Shown: positions 26,409-38,882 of the stretch, piece after piece | How positions within the stretch are numbered: position 1 is the first letter of the stretch | How the letters are laid out: the number at the start of each line of letters is the position of its first letter | NCBI GenBank assembly: GCA_029207755.1 | Contig: JARCOQ010000005.1 | Span: forward strand, 44,479,621 to 44,543,620 | Direction: 5' to 3' | DNA length: 64,000 bases | Source of the DNA: Chamaea fasciata | Taxonomy: Eukaryota; Chordata; Aves; Passeriformes; Sylviidae | Program-made: the position numbers and the translations under genes | The notes under the pieces: model-generated | What the model was told of the DNA's origin: nothing | Databases searched by the model: none | What the model saw: the letters and a program-made list of their open reading frames with translations, nothing else

Positions 26409-26704
26409 ACTTAACTGAAGTTGCACCATGCATTTTGAAGATGTCACCAACAGATCAGCAGTTGAACAAGCTGGCGAGGAGCCTGGGACCTGAATGGGAG
26501 CATGTAGTTCTGTGCTTGGGTTTGTCCCATACTGACATCTATCGATGTAAAGTCAATCACCCTCACAACCTGCAGTCACAGATCGTAGCTGCATTTGTCC
26601 TGTGGAAACAGCGTTTGGGGAAAAAAGCAACAATCCAAAGTCTACACGCCAGTCTGATGGCAGAGGAAGTGGATCCCTCTGTGATACAGTACATGCTTGA
26701 GTGA
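26409..26704 (+). CDS. CRADD: CRADD (RAIDD) terminal coding exon, death domain
   Basis: CRADD is a cytosolic adaptor with an N-terminal CARD that binds caspase-2 and a C-terminal death domain that binds PIDD1 in the PIDDosome. This exon encodes the last ~98 residues, i.e. the linker and the whole death domain. Visible family motifs in order are [38 protein letters not shown], and the C-terminal EVDPS...MLE; each has a clear counterpart in human CRADD. Counterparts of human residues G128, F164 and R170, reported as mutated in CRADD-related lissencephaly, are all conserved (G at 26486-26488, then F in AAFVLW and R in KQRLG). The exon starts after the acceptor AG at 26407-26408; its first two bases complete a split codon (G|AC, Asp) in phase 1. 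The linker seems about six residues shorter than the human one. The stop is TGA at 26702-26704. An in-frame ATG at 26333 lies in the intron and is not the start. The CARD exon lies outside the window to the left. Confidence 0.95.
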
Positions 26705-27520
26705 AGCCATGCTATTTATTCAGAGCTTCCACGTATTTCATTAAATGAAGTAAAGAGGATGGAAATGTATGTTGAAGATCAGATGCCTCAAACTGTAAAA
26801 TAGTAGGGTTGGAAACTGCGATTTTATTAAGCTTAAACATTCCAGTTTTCTGTGGCATCTTGTGACTTGTAATTCTTTTCATGCCAGATTAATTTTTAGC
26901 AGGCATTAAAAAATGGATTGCTCTTTCCTGTTCCCTTTTGTGCTATTTCAGTGGGGATATAGAGTGACAAAGTTCTTGCAAGCAGGTGGGCCTGCAGTAA
27001 GTTCAGCAAGGTTTTCTATTTCACTGAGGGAGCAAGACTTGGTTTGACTTTTTTTTTTCTGGACTATGCAGGAGCCTTTTTACTGCTGTTTCATGCTAGT
27101 TCCCAGATATTAGAGCAAGAAGTGAGACTAATCCCCATTACTAATTTAACAATTTTACAACAGTTATTGCAGGTGGCTAACTTTACATTTATAAAAGTTT
27201 CAGTACATACAGTTTCGTGCTAGAATAGATGGCTGCCACTTTCGTCTGCCTTTGAAAAAGGCCCTAAGTGGAAGTAGCAGGAATGTAGTGTGCCTGTGAA
27301 GGTTTCTGCCATTATTATTTAATGGGTGTAGGTTTCTGCAGGCAGGCCCCATGCGCATATGCCAGATGGAGAGGTCTCAGGGAAGACACACAGTAGAAAA
27401 GTGACCAGAAGTAGGCAAGAACCAGGTAAACTGAGCAAGAAGCAGCCTAAAAAAAGAAGACAACTTCTAAATTGTCCATGTTTGCTTCTGCTAATAAACT
27501 GGGAGATTGCCTGGTGCCTA
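26705..27520 (+). other. CRADD: CRADD 3' UTR with candidate poly(A) signals
   Basis: The sequence directly after the stop codon is AT-rich and non-coding. Candidate polyadenylation hexamers on the + strand are ATTAAA at 26740-26745, ATTAAA at 26905-26910 (followed within 15-40 nt by a T/GT-rich stretch) and canonical AATAAA at 27493-27498 (followed about 30-50 nt later by GT-rich sequence). The last two look most usable. The real 3' end cannot be fixed without transcript data. Confidence 0.5.
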
Positions 27521-29052
27521 CTGAGTCTTTGAACTGTGCTCTGTATCCAATCTTGTTTCACGGTGAGGTCAAGCATCCATAGGCAAATTCCTCTGACCAC
27601 TGCACACTCAAGACAGTGAATTTTTGCAGGTTCTTTCTGGCCAAGATGAACTTCCCACTACTCTCCTTCCAGCTTCCCTCCAGCCGTCCACCAGGCTCAT
27701 TTGCTTTCTACCAGTTTTTTTACACCTAGCGGAGGCAGCTTAGACACTGCTGTCCTCAGTTCTTCGCCAGTGTAATTGTACCACTGATGAAGATAAGATT
27801 TTATGCAGAAAAACAGTAAAGCTTGTGCTCTTCTCCTCCTTCCCTTCTGTCATGGGGATTTTACTCCTGCTGGAAAAAAATACTGAGATTTTTGCTGACT
27901 GGGCATCAGTCTGCAGTTTACCCAAGGGCAATGGGAGTGACCAGCTGCTCTCTTAATGATAAAAGGCAGAATACATTTTAATTCTCCCTGAGAAGTTTGC
28001 TGTACAGTAAATGAAGAACAGAATTTTGATGCTGAGTTTCTGGGTCTATTTATGAACAAGTTACTTTAGACTGTTTCATCTACAGAGTCATTCCAAAGAA
28101 CTTCCCATCCCGCAAAATTTGCTCTAATTTCACAGCTTAACAACCTTGTCCAAAGTCTTTATTGGGGCAAGAATGAACTTTACTGCTTTTTTTTTTTTTA
28201 AAGTTTGTTATTTTTATACCCAAATTTTGAAATACATGGGAAATTAGAAAAGACAAAGAGATTTTAAAGAAATCCTATACACCTTGGTTTTTAGAAGCAT
28301 GGAAACAGAAAATATATGCTGGCAGGATCTGGCTCCTGCAGGTTCTGAAGCAATCTGGTAATATTTTGGTTTTAATCTTCTGTATACAGTTCTGACCTTC
28401 AGTAAATTGTGATACTGTTACACCTCACTCAGATCTTAAGTAATCATATTCAGATCTGAACAATTCATCTCCTACTTCCAGAGATTAACTATACCAACAA
28501 AATCCAGATAAGCAAGGTAAATCAATTTAGGGTCTGAGATTTACTTTTTTTTCCGGTTTTCCAATGCTTTAATGCCAACATGTTCTTTTTAGGTGGAAAA
28601 CCATCCCAGAGCAGGTGTAGAGACATCTGGCAAATTCACATGAGCACAGCCCAGCATAGGGAGTGGGATGAGGACTTTGATGAAATTCTGACCATGAGAT
28701 TGACAAGAGCATGGTTTACATATTAGGAAAGAGAGGCAAAGTTGTCTTACTGGCAGCAGTTTGGAGGAAAAAAAGCTAGAGATGGTTGACAGGAGAAACT
28801 ACTGGAAGTGTGATTTAGAGGGAGAAGTTGACTCCCAGTGTCATAAATGTAAGTACCTTATCTTGTTCTGAACCAACATGGACCAAGTCTGAACACAGAC
28901 TGCTTCAAGGCGGTTCATCTCCAGTGAACCCAGAATGAGCACAGTGCTCTCAGGAGGCAACCAGTCTGGGCAGTAAAGCAATGTAATGGGCACACTCACA
29001 GGACCTTGGTACCTTCTTCTCTGGGTGAACTTTGCATTTCGTGTTCTTCACT
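27521..29052. other. Flank downstream of CRADD
   Basis: No gene is seen. The sequence is AT-rich single-copy-looking DNA with a T-run at about 28187-28199. Confidence 0.55.
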
Positions 29053-29664
29053 TCATGAAATCGTAGGATGGTTTGAGTTGAAAAGGACCTCCAAGATCAT
29101 CTAGTTCCAGCACATCTGCCTTGGGCACCTTTCAGTACACCAGTTTGCTCAAAGCCCCATCCAACATGGCCTTGAACACTTCCAGGAATGAAGCGTCCAA
29201 ACATTTCTGAGCAATCTGTTCCAGCGCCTCCTCACCCTTACAGCTAAGAATTTCTCCCTAATATTTAATCCAAACCTACCCTTTTGCAGTTTGAAGCCAC
29301 TTGTCCTTGTTGTATCACTACATGTCCTTGTAGAAAGTCCCTCTACAGCTTTCTTGTAGGCCCCTTTTAGGTACTGGACAGTGCTATAATGTCTCCCCAT
29401 AGCCTTCTTTTCTCCAGGCTGAGCAGTCCCAACTACCACAGCCTTTCCTCATAGGAGAGGTTCTTCAGCCCTCTGGTCCACTTGATGGCAGTTCCCTGGA
29501 CTCACTCCAGCACTTCCATGTCCTTCCTGTTTGTGGACTCCAGAGCTGTTAGCAGCACTCCAGGTGGAGTCTTACAAGAGTGGAGAAGATGTAGAGAATC
29601 ACTTCCCTCAACCTGTTGGCCATGCTTCTTTTGATGCAGCCCAGGACATGGTTGGCCAATGGCA
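29053..29664 (-). mobile_element. CR1 LINE fragment, about 610 bp
   Basis: This CR1 copy lies in minus orientation with its 3' end at the left (TCATGAAATCGTAGGATGG, a mutated form of the usual TCATAGAATCATAGAATGG). It then shows the 3' UTR, a minus-strand coding remnant (LQKGRFGLNIREKF, RRRWNRLLRN), and the characteristic CR1 segments corresponding to the CTTCTTTTGATGCAGCCCAGG stretch near 29621-29645. It is truncated at its 5' end near 29664 and contains frame breaks. Confidence 0.95.
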
Positions 29665-32290
29665 GGTTATCAATAACTAATATACTTAGGGTCTTTTTAA
29701 TGGTTAAGAAAACAACCTTCAGTAGATAAGAAATTTCATGCCAAATAAGGCTTCCTTTCAAGACAGGTATCTGTCTGAGTATCTACTATGGGCCACTGGA
29801 AGCCTGACATGTAAGTATCATTTCAGGTAATTTCTCCAGCTTCTTTAGGTGGGCTAAATGGTACAACCCTTGCACCTGGTACTAAAATTACAGGAGCCAC
29901 AGCCAGACAAGGATTAAAAAACCTGGCCTCTCATATTGCAGAGCAAATCATACAATTCATAATTTATAGTTGCTTTCACATTCCCAGGGCCTAAATGAAT
30001 GCTCTAATACTTGAGTTGCAAATATTGAAGGGAGAGGTTTACTTGTTTTGTGAGATTGTTTTCATTGCTGTTATTTTTAAATTCGTGTAAATGTTCATAT
30101 TAGCCTCCTCATTTTTATTAAAGCTTGTTTTTGCACTACACAAATGCAGGGATACATTTAACTGACAGTAGTATTCCTTTAACCCAGTGGATTTTTCCAT
30201 CCACTTAAAAAATATTTTTCTTCTGTATGTAATGCTTTATTTTGCACAAGGATGCAGTTAAGAAAATTCAATTCTTCCAATGTATAGTAAGGCTTCTTAT
30301 TCTCTCATAGAACACTCAGAAGATCTTAAAATGTTTAAATTTTTTCTGCTAATTTAAGAGCAAATGTTATTTATTTAAACCTCATGGACAAGCCTGCGTC
30401 TTGAGTGTTGTTCAGGACTGAGGCAACTCAGTGAGTTTCCCCATCTCTCCCTTTGCCTCAAACTCCCTTGTGCCAAAGTTTGGGTGATGACAGGAGACTT
30501 ACACAGTGGGCTGCTGTCCTCCCTGCCCACTGTGCTTCCAGAACTGGTGCAGGGGGCAGGCTGACTTCCAGGAACCCCACTTTGGGCTTTGGGATGGAGC
30601 GTGAGTTTGATGAAGGGGAGCCAGCAGAAACTTCTTTCTGGTGTGTTTAGGTTTCTTAACCAATGTCAAAAAATCCTCACTAGTGAAACTTGGTATTATT
30701 GCTATCTACTTATTTGTGGCAGAGTTTAAAAGCTTCAAGGCAGGAAAGCATAAATGTGGCCACTGCTGGTGCTTCCACTGAAACACATGGTATAACTTCC
30801 AGTCCTTGGAAGAAGGGTTGATTTTCATTGATTTTCTTCCTTGGTCTCCCGAGGAGACTCTGACATCCCATTTAACTCTTCTAAGTGGTAAATAAGCTCT
30901 ATAAAACTGTTTTGTACTCTGCAAATACAGGTGGACTCTTAGCATGGAAATAGGCAAGACCTAAGAGCACTAATTCTCACCTGCATAAGCTGTATGAATG
31001 ATCACAAAGGAAGGATCCTCTCAGGGTAAAAGCATGTCAGACTGCCAGCATTTAAGAGTGGCTGGACTGTAAGATGAAAATACGGTCATCTGTGAGCCAC
31101 TTCTCCCAGATATAGTGGCGGAAATTTCCATCTGGAGTCATATTTTATGACAGTTATAGATCTGTGGAATAAAACATTTTGCAAAAGTCTGGAAAAAATA
31201 AACAATATCATATTATATTCAAAGAAAATAAAAGGCATGCTCATCTCATGCTAAATGTGGTCATGCTGCCAATTTTGTTTCTTATTGGAAATGAAAACAG
31301 CCTCTGAGAGCTAATCTGTTTATAAGCTTTCATATTCTCCATAGACATAGACCAATGTCAGACATAGTAGAAGTAGAACTAAAAGGACAGTTGATAAAAC
31401 CTTTGTCTGTTTACAATGAATATTCAAAATCTTTGTCCAAATTTCACTAAATGAAAAGAATTTTAACTTTCAAGGTGTCTTACTGTCACCTAAGATCTAA
31501 AGATCTAAAAATAAATCCAGTGGTTTGGCTTTTTTTCTCCCTGAACGCAGTATCTTTTTTAACTGATTACCTGAGAAAAATGACCATTTGCCAGAAACGA
31601 AAATAAGCAGATTAAAAAATTAGTATGTGTTTTAGCAGAATTCACTTCTGAACCTAGCATTTTAGTTGTGAAAAAAGATAAATTGCAATTTCCCTTTGAA
31701 ACTGGTGGGTAGAGCTGATGATGGCACAGGAAGATTCCTGTCTCTTCTGCAGGAAGAGACTGCATTATAACAGCTGTATGTGATACAGGTACCGTTTCTG
31801 AAACAGATGTCTGGTCCAAGCCCCAACAGCAAAGGAACAAAAAGTCTCTCATTATCTTCAGTGTGCTTTGGATTAGTCCTTCTTTAATTGGAACCTGCTG
31901 AAGCATGGTGCTTTTACTATCTCCTTTTGAAAAAGCAGCCTTTTTGGATTTGAGGCAATCAAAAGGAGAGGGAGTTTTGTGGATGTAGTAAGCATTCTAG
32001 GCTATGGGGTCTTCTTTTCACTGCCACAAATACTACTTTGCACTATTCACTTCAAAGCAAGTGCCATGAGAAAGGGGGGAAAAAATAAAAATGGAGCCAT
32101 TCAGCAAAGGATATTGGTAGGTCTCCAAAATCAAGATTATTTTGAGTTTTGGAATGAGAATAATCCCATAAAACCTGGGATTTGATGGTTTAGGAGACCA
32201 TTAATACATTCATGGAGTTTCCACCTTGAGATCAAGGTTGCAAAGCCACTTTTGACCCAAAAGAAGCAAAATATAGTAGAAATCTGTGGG

Positions 32291-32325
32291 GTTTTTTGTT
32301 TTTGTTTTTGTTTTTGTTTTTTTTT
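32291..32325 (+). repeat. (GTTTTT)n repeat
   Basis: Repeated GTTTTT units end in a longer T run. It is an ordinary low-complexity tract. Confidence 0.9.
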
Positions 32326-33233
32326 ACAACTTTCACATCTGACCCACACAGAACCAGCCCTTGCCATCAGACTTGGGAAAGAGCAGGCAGGATTAAATGA
32401 GCCAAGTACTTGAACTGCCCTCAGGCCATGAGAGGGACAAACCTATTACACCCTGGGGCAGAGGCAGAGAAGGTTCTGTGCTTTGCTATGGCTGCTGAGA
32501 TTTGTGCAGAGAAACCACTGGGTTCTCAGGATGAGAGCCAGATCTTCACCACACCAGCAACAAGTTCATTCACACAGAGAGGATGCACAGAGACCTCCTT
32601 AACAGCTCCTTGCAGCATTTGTACAAATGCCATTTCACCGGCTGGTGAGTTACTTCTCTCTTGTGAGGGCTGTCCTGAGGAATGCGTGCCTAGGCATAAT
32701 GTTTAATTGCCCAAGGTCCTGTTCCTCCATGACAGAGTCACCTCCATGAGCAGGCTCAGGGCAGGTTAGGACAACATCTTAGCTGGGAGTACTGCTCAAG
32801 CTTAACACCCACCAGCAGTCTTCCTAGTTGAAGATGTATTTCTAGTGTCAGGCTTTATTTTTGGTTATTTTTTTTTTCTTAAATTCAGAATTGGTCCAGC
32901 ACTTCCTCTCTGGTTTGGTTCTGTGCTGGTAGAGGGAATTTTCTCCTGCCATTGGGATGTTTGCACTTGGTCTTTTGGCAGCTGTTAAGTAAGCCTGCGC
33001 AGTGGCATGCAGCTCAGGTGTGGGCCTCAAATATTAGCCCTTCTGACTCTGAAAATGTGCAATCATTCTACTACCTGTGCCTTCTGCGTGTCACTGTTCA
33101 CTGTGTTTTCAATCATAAGCTATTTTATTGTTATTTATTACACTTGTCGATCTTTGCACCACTATTTTTGAGTTATCCTGAAGAGAATAATTCATTTCTC
33201 CTTGCAAACTAGAGTGGGGTGTTTTGGGGGTAT

Positions 33234-33263
33234 TTTACATGTACACCATTTACATGTACCAAT
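33234..33263 (+). repeat. 15-bp tandem duplication
   Basis: TTTACATGTACACCA is followed directly by TTTACATGTACCAAT. The palindromic core ACATGT is repeated. It is probably a small replication-slippage duplication. Confidence 0.7.
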
Positions 33264-33829
33264 GCTGAACACCATTCTCTAGGAAGCAGGCACACAGAGG
33301 TTCTTACAGTACTTCATTTTTTTTTAAAATACTTTTAGTGATACTTTCTCCATCAGGAGGGTGAAGCTTCCCAGCTTCACTTTGTCAACTCCAGGAAGGG
33401 ACCGGGAGTGTTTCCACTTGGTTGAGACCAGTCAGGATAAGCCAACAACCACATCTTCCACCATGGCAGCTTAACAGGAGTAGTGCTGGGGACTTATGGC
33501 ACAGTCATTGCCCTTGAAAGCCCAACAGGCACACATCACCCCTGTAAAAAAAGGATATAAAGACATACTAGCAGGAAAATATAGCATTTAATTTAATTAT
33601 CTAGAGCAGGCACACCTCAGTGAAACTGCCTTTTATGAGGTACTTTTATTTTTATGGACATATTTGATAGGCTTTATTTAAATAAGAGAGCAATTGAGTA
33701 ACTGGAGCATGTGGAGACTTCTGATAAGGATCCGTCTTTCAGGTTATTAAACAAACTGCATAGCAAGTGCTCAATTATTCTTCGAAATGCTTAAGCAACA
33801 CCTTTTGTGCAGATTTCCATCTAGAATTA

Positions 33830-33859
33830 CCTCCCAGTAAGTTGCCTCCCAGTAATTTC
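33830..33859 (+). repeat. 15-bp tandem duplication
   Basis: CCTCCCAGTAAGTTG is followed directly by CCTCCCAGTAATTTC, a near-identical pair. Confidence 0.75.
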
Positions 33860-35620
33860 CAAGAAGCAGCATGCGAATAGCACACACCCCTGTTCTGGAT
33901 AATAAAGATTTCTGAGAAAAATCTCAGGGTTAATAAACAAGCCACGAAGAGACCTAGGAAACCAAACCTTCTGAAGGAATTTTACTTGCCTCTCACTGGG
34001 CTCTCTGTGGCATTAGGTCTGATGTCTGCATGTGAAATGAGCCTCAAGAGTTACAAATTCTTGCTCTCCATTTCTGGTCCTGACTTCGCAACATTTGAGA
34101 AACCACTTCACACTGCAGCTTGAAGAGTGATGCAGACTTTTGGTGAGCAAAGTTTGATGAAGGTGTAGTGAGCCTGAGATTGTGCACACCTGGGGTTGCT
34201 GTTGAAGCAAGCAGCCATTGCACAGCAAGCAGAGGGAGCCCCAAAAACCTGCAGACAAAAAACAAGCAGAGAGAGCTCTGAGGAGCATGGGTGTGCTTCT
34301 CAGTCATGGTACAAAGCATGTCAATGTGAGGTTTGAAGAGGGAAACAGAGGTTTATAGCCTTGGTTTATAGCCGACACTTAGGTTTTCTCACCCACCACC
34401 AAATATGTGCATCCGACAGAACTCTGAAAAAAGGAAATCCACTAAACCCCTGAAACTAGTTGTCTAAAGCAAGAGCCACACAATATCAGCAGGCAAGAGT
34501 AATAAAGATCTGGAGAGAATCACAGTGGAAGTGAAGTCCTGAGTCTGGCTGACCAGCTGGCTGTGAGTTTGAGGTCTGTGATTTCTCTGTTTCAGCTGCA
34601 GACCGGGCTCCCTGTGACGGCTTGTTGGTTTCCCTGCTTCTGTGTCAGCTTAGGTCTCTTGTGAGTCAGCTGCTGTGCATCTGGTAAAGCCAGGGAATAG
34701 CAAGCAGGTCAGAGAGGGAGGTGTGTGCATAAGCATGTAGAGGACAGGAATAAAGGGGGTCGATAGAGAAGGAAATATGCTTCAGAGCTCACAGAGAGCT
34801 CTCTCCCAGAGCTGCCCCAGGTCCCTGCCTACTGGGGGCATCCTTAAATGCCAGCGCATGCCACAGAAAATAGGATTTTTCTTTCTCTTTTTTTCTCTTC
34901 TGAGGCAGACACTACCAACACATCAGATTTAATTCTGAAATCCAGCTGACAGGATGGCTCCAGGTTTAACATGCTTTCCTAGAAGGGACATTGCTCACAG
35001 GGCACCCAGCTGCGATTTCCAAAAGCTAATCCCACAAGGCCTTCATCCTGGCAAGGTGACAAGCCATGAGTGACTGAAGCAAAGCTATCCCTTGAGAGAA
35101 GCACCAGTAGGCACTTGGCCAAGCACAGCCAACCAACAACAGCAAACACTTCTGACCACAGCTGCCACTCGACCCAGCAATGGCTGAGGGGTGCAGAGCC
35201 ACCACTGTCCCACCACACAGGGGACACAAGTGGTCTGCCAGTATCATGACATGCAGCACGCAGGGCTGAACAATGAGGCTTGGCCATCCCATTCAAGTCT
35301 TCCTGATGGTTTTCAGGCCATGGTCTGGGGACAGGTCTAAATGCCCAAGATATTGTGTGCAGTTCTGGTGTAGCTGGAGGGTGTCATGGGAAGGTCAGGC
35401 TCCATTGGCTGGAGAAACCTGCTTGGTCTGAGGCTGTGAGGAGCTTGCCCAACTCTGGTATGGGCCTGTGAGTCAAAGCACAGCCTTGTGTCAAGACAGT
35501 GGCAACCAAAATATCTGATTCTTTGGGAACCAAATTAACTTAATCAAAGTATCAGCTGCTTCAAAATCTCTCTCAACTCTCCCATCTGAGAAATGCAGGT
35601 TGCTCTCTGAAGTTTTATAA

Positions 35621-35812
35621 AATCATAGAATCATGGAATAATTTAGGTTGGAAGAGGCCTTTAAAGGCCATCTAGTCCAGCCTATAGGCTATTGCCTATT
35701 GCAGTCAGCTGGGAAAAAATTAGACCAGCTTGCTCAGAGACCTGTCCAACCTGGCCTTGAACGGACTGGGGCATCTACCACCTCCCTGGGCAACCTGTTC
35801 CAAACTTGGAAG
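35621..35812 (-). mobile_element. CR1 LINE 3' end fragment
   Basis: The minus-oriented CR1 3' end starts at AATCATAGAATCATGG and continues with the TTAGGTTGGAAGAGGCCTTT, GGCCATCTAGTCCAGCC, CCAACCTGGCCTTGAAC and GGCAACCTGTTCCA segments typical of CR1 3' UTR and coding end. Homology fades after about 35812. Confidence 0.93.
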
Positions 35813-35933
35813 AGAGTAGGGAGTGAGTGCTTGGCCCAGTACAGAGACCTGTGTTCCTGCTCATTCCTCATGGCGCCCCTTTGCTGTATGCCCAAGCTGG
35901 GCCTGATGCATGGCCAGCACCACCGTGCCCCCC

Positions 35934-35945
35934 CACCACGGACAG
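35934..35945 (+). promoter_or_regulatory. RE1/NRSF-like partial site
   Basis: CACCACGGACAG matches the central portion of the REST (NRSF) RE1 consensus exactly, but the TTCAG left end and the GCGCC right end are absent. Binding is doubtful. Confidence 0.25.
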
Positions 35946-37383
35946 TGTGGGTTTGTGAAGACCCTCGGGGTGAACCACTGTGGCTCATACTTCTAACGAG
36001 CCCTGCAGAAATTCAACAACAGTTGAGTTTAAGTCATCCATGCAGTGGTGAATGCCACTTCCCTGGCAGACATTTCTCAGATAATGCCATTGTGTTCTCC
36101 TACATGAGCATGTTGGCAAACACTTAAGTTTTTAAGGGCTATCACAGCAACAAAGTAGTTCTGCACAATAGCAAGCCAGAAGTGCAGCTGATCAGAAGAG
36201 GCAAATGCAGGGTTGCCACATTCACTGCTGTGACCTCTCCTGGGATCATAAGCTTGGTCGGAAAAAGAGGAAAAGAAGAATGATACGGTTTGACAGTGGC
36301 TATAACTAACATGGTAGGAAAAACCCAGACCTAACATATAAGAGATGATCATATGGCATAACAGAATTGCTCATCTGTTAAGCATTACTAAATGCTTACT
36401 ATACTAAGCATTGCTGATCTCCAGGAAATGTACCTAGGTGAAGCTGAAGATTTTTAAATCTAAAACTGATGGCATAAATCAAACTCTCTTTAGGCTCCTG
36501 CAACAAGAGAAGAAAAGGAAATTGCTTTTCAGCCCAGAAAGCATGCTCCTGGTAACTGATAAACTGGCTGTGACTCTCTGCAGAAGGCATGATGAATAGT
36601 GAGAAAGCAAATATCAGAACTATAACGAGCCTCCAAAATGATGTAGGAAATGACAGCAGCTGTTGCTGGAGAAATCTGGGGCTACAGGAGATCCCTGTGG
36701 GAGGGAAGGCAGTGGGTGGGGAAACTGCACCATATATGTAAGGGACTAGAGAGTACCTAGTTTGGAACTTCTTATCATCCGGATACACGAGGAAATGTAG
36801 AGGTACCAACATGTTTGCACTGTGACAACCAAAAGATGAGCTGCGGCCTTAGTAAGGTCATGAATGAGGAGGATGGGAGCCTGAAGAAAATAAACCCTAC
36901 AAGAGACCTGACAACATCCCCTCACCAGCTCCGCTGACTTTCACCAGCTAATGATCAAGCATGTCTCCTACACTTCTCCTGTGGACAGCAGAATGAAGAT
37001 GGGCCCTATTGGCTGGCAGTTCAGCCCACCTGTCAGGTAGAAGGGTGTGACATCTTCTAGAAGGATCTCTTTTCACCAGCTGTTGAAGGAGTATAGATGA
37101 CTAGCTTTGGCCAAACATTTAGTGTTAGAAAGCCAAAGGATTCATCTGACTTTTGACATCTCCCATAGTGACACCTACATCAGAGCTGATCCCTGTCACA
37201 TCCTTTTACCATCAAGGGAGAGAAGGCAGTGCCTTTTGGGTGCAATTCATCTTCCTTTTCTTACGCTTTTTTTCTAGGATGAGATGAATTCACACTCCAG
37301 TGACTATAATTGATGCCCAAATCAGCCATAGGTGTGTACATTAATTGAGATCCCATCCCTTGTGTCAAATTAAACCAAATCCC

Positions 37384-37398
37384 CACACACACACACAC
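37384..37398 (+). repeat. Short (CA)n
   Basis: Seven CA units. It is an ordinary short dinucleotide repeat. Confidence 0.85.
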
Positions 37399-38567
37399 CA
37401 AAGTACCGATTTTTGAGACAAGGAGTTTTCAGCTCCTAATGCTTCTGGCTGCCAGTGCTGATGGCCGCTGCAGTAATGCTGCCATCTCACCAGTTGTGGA
37501 CATCCTGAAAGGGTGAATTTCAGGGAGGCCTTTGTGGAGGTAATCAAGTGTTCATGTATCCAATAAAAGGAAACTGTAACTTGGTAGACAAGCTTCCTTG
37601 GAGAAATACCTACTCTGTTTGTCTAAACAGTTCATGCACAGCAAGAGGGATTCTGGAACAAAATGCAGCCTTGTAGTCAAGTTCTGGTCCCAGCTGTGTA
37701 AAAGCACAGAGTGGATCCCTGCTACAAAAATAGATATTTTGGAGGAAACCAGCAATGATGAGGGTGCCCAACAAAGGTGATAAAATGCCCAGCAATAGAT
37801 TGCATATGTTACCTTGACCAAGATACATGACTGTCAGCTTTGCAGCACTCCTGAGCAAATATGTTCCATTTTGGGCCTCGTGAGAGGTTCAGTGTATTGG
37901 CTTCACCCCACCACCCCTGCCACACCCTATACCCTTTGTTGCTAGAATTTTAAAAGGTTGAATTTGGAATAGGCTTGCTTTTCCTCATGTCTGTATGTCT
38001 CACCTCAGTGCCATTAAAAGTCATGACACATAACAGAGAAACAGCTGTGCAGGAAACTTCAGGCATCTGTTTAATATTAATTGCATGTATTCCTAAAAAG
38101 TCATAGCATGTTTTTAAAATTTCACTGCACATCTGGTGCGTCACTGCTCAGGGTTTTTTTAATGGTTTTTATTTGTGAGTCACTGAGAACTATCAGCCAC
38201 AAGCTGGCCAGATACTGAGGAGATGCACAGGCAAGTAAAATGGAAGAGATTTTTCTAACTAGCTTCTAAAAACCACAGCTCTGAGCAAAATGACAAAGCA
38301 ACACTGACTCTTAGCTACCCATCAGCAGACACCAAGCTATAGGGAATCTAGGTTTAAGAAAAGACATTCTATTAATAAACACAATATGGTTTCAAAGATA
38401 CATCTTCCACATGAATCCTGTCCCAGACTGTAGGCTAGGATTTCTTTTTCATCTAGAGGACAAGTTCTCCTGCAGTTACTCAAAATCCCACAACTTGTCC
38501 CCTTCTGCTATATCCCTTACCCACTCTTACCCTGACCTACTTGCATTTAGCTCTGAATGGCTTTTCC

Positions 38568-38580
38568 TGCTGACTCAGCA
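38568..38580. promoter_or_regulatory. Perfect palindromic T-MARE (Maf recognition element)
   Basis: TGCTGACTCAGCA is a full 13-bp T-MARE with a central AP-1 heptamer. Proteins known to bind this motif include large Maf homodimers and small-Maf heterodimers with NRF2, NF-E2 or BACH. It lies about 11.9 kb downstream of the CRADD stop codon. The motif is certain; occupancy is inferred. Confidence 0.5.
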
Positions 38581-38830
38581 AGTCTTGCATAAAGAAAAGT
38601 GGTCTCTAGAGGATCAGGTGAAAGGTGTGTTCTTCTGCTGGGCACAGCTCTGCAAAGCTTCCTCTTCTAGGAGGCCCTCCCAATGCTCAACACTGCACTA
38701 GAATGGAGGACTGGAGAATTGTGGCCTCCACTGCCAGGCTGGGAGCCCCAGACCCTGAGGAAGGCGTGGGAGTTGGTCCCACTGGCACCCATGATCTCCT
38801 GAAAATTACAGTCTTTGAGAAGCTTTTGAG

Positions 38831-38882
38831 GAATGAATGGATGAATGAATGAATGAATGAATGAATGAATGAATGAATGAAT
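38831..38882 (+). repeat. (GAAT)n microsatellite
   Basis: About 13 GAAT units with one early GGAT variant. The tract encodes repeated Asn-Glu-Trp-Met or Ser-Phe-Ile-His in the frames, which are artefacts. Confidence 0.97.

Larger units (their letters stand above)
29665..35620. other. Intergenic stretch
   Basis: No gene is seen. It includes a (GTTTTT)n tract (32291-32325), short tandem duplications at 33234-33263 and 33830-33859, and an AP-1-type GTGAGTCAGC at 34661-34670. Short ORFs such as 32410-32706 (+) and 34979-35296 (-) show no recognisable domain. Confidence 0.55.
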
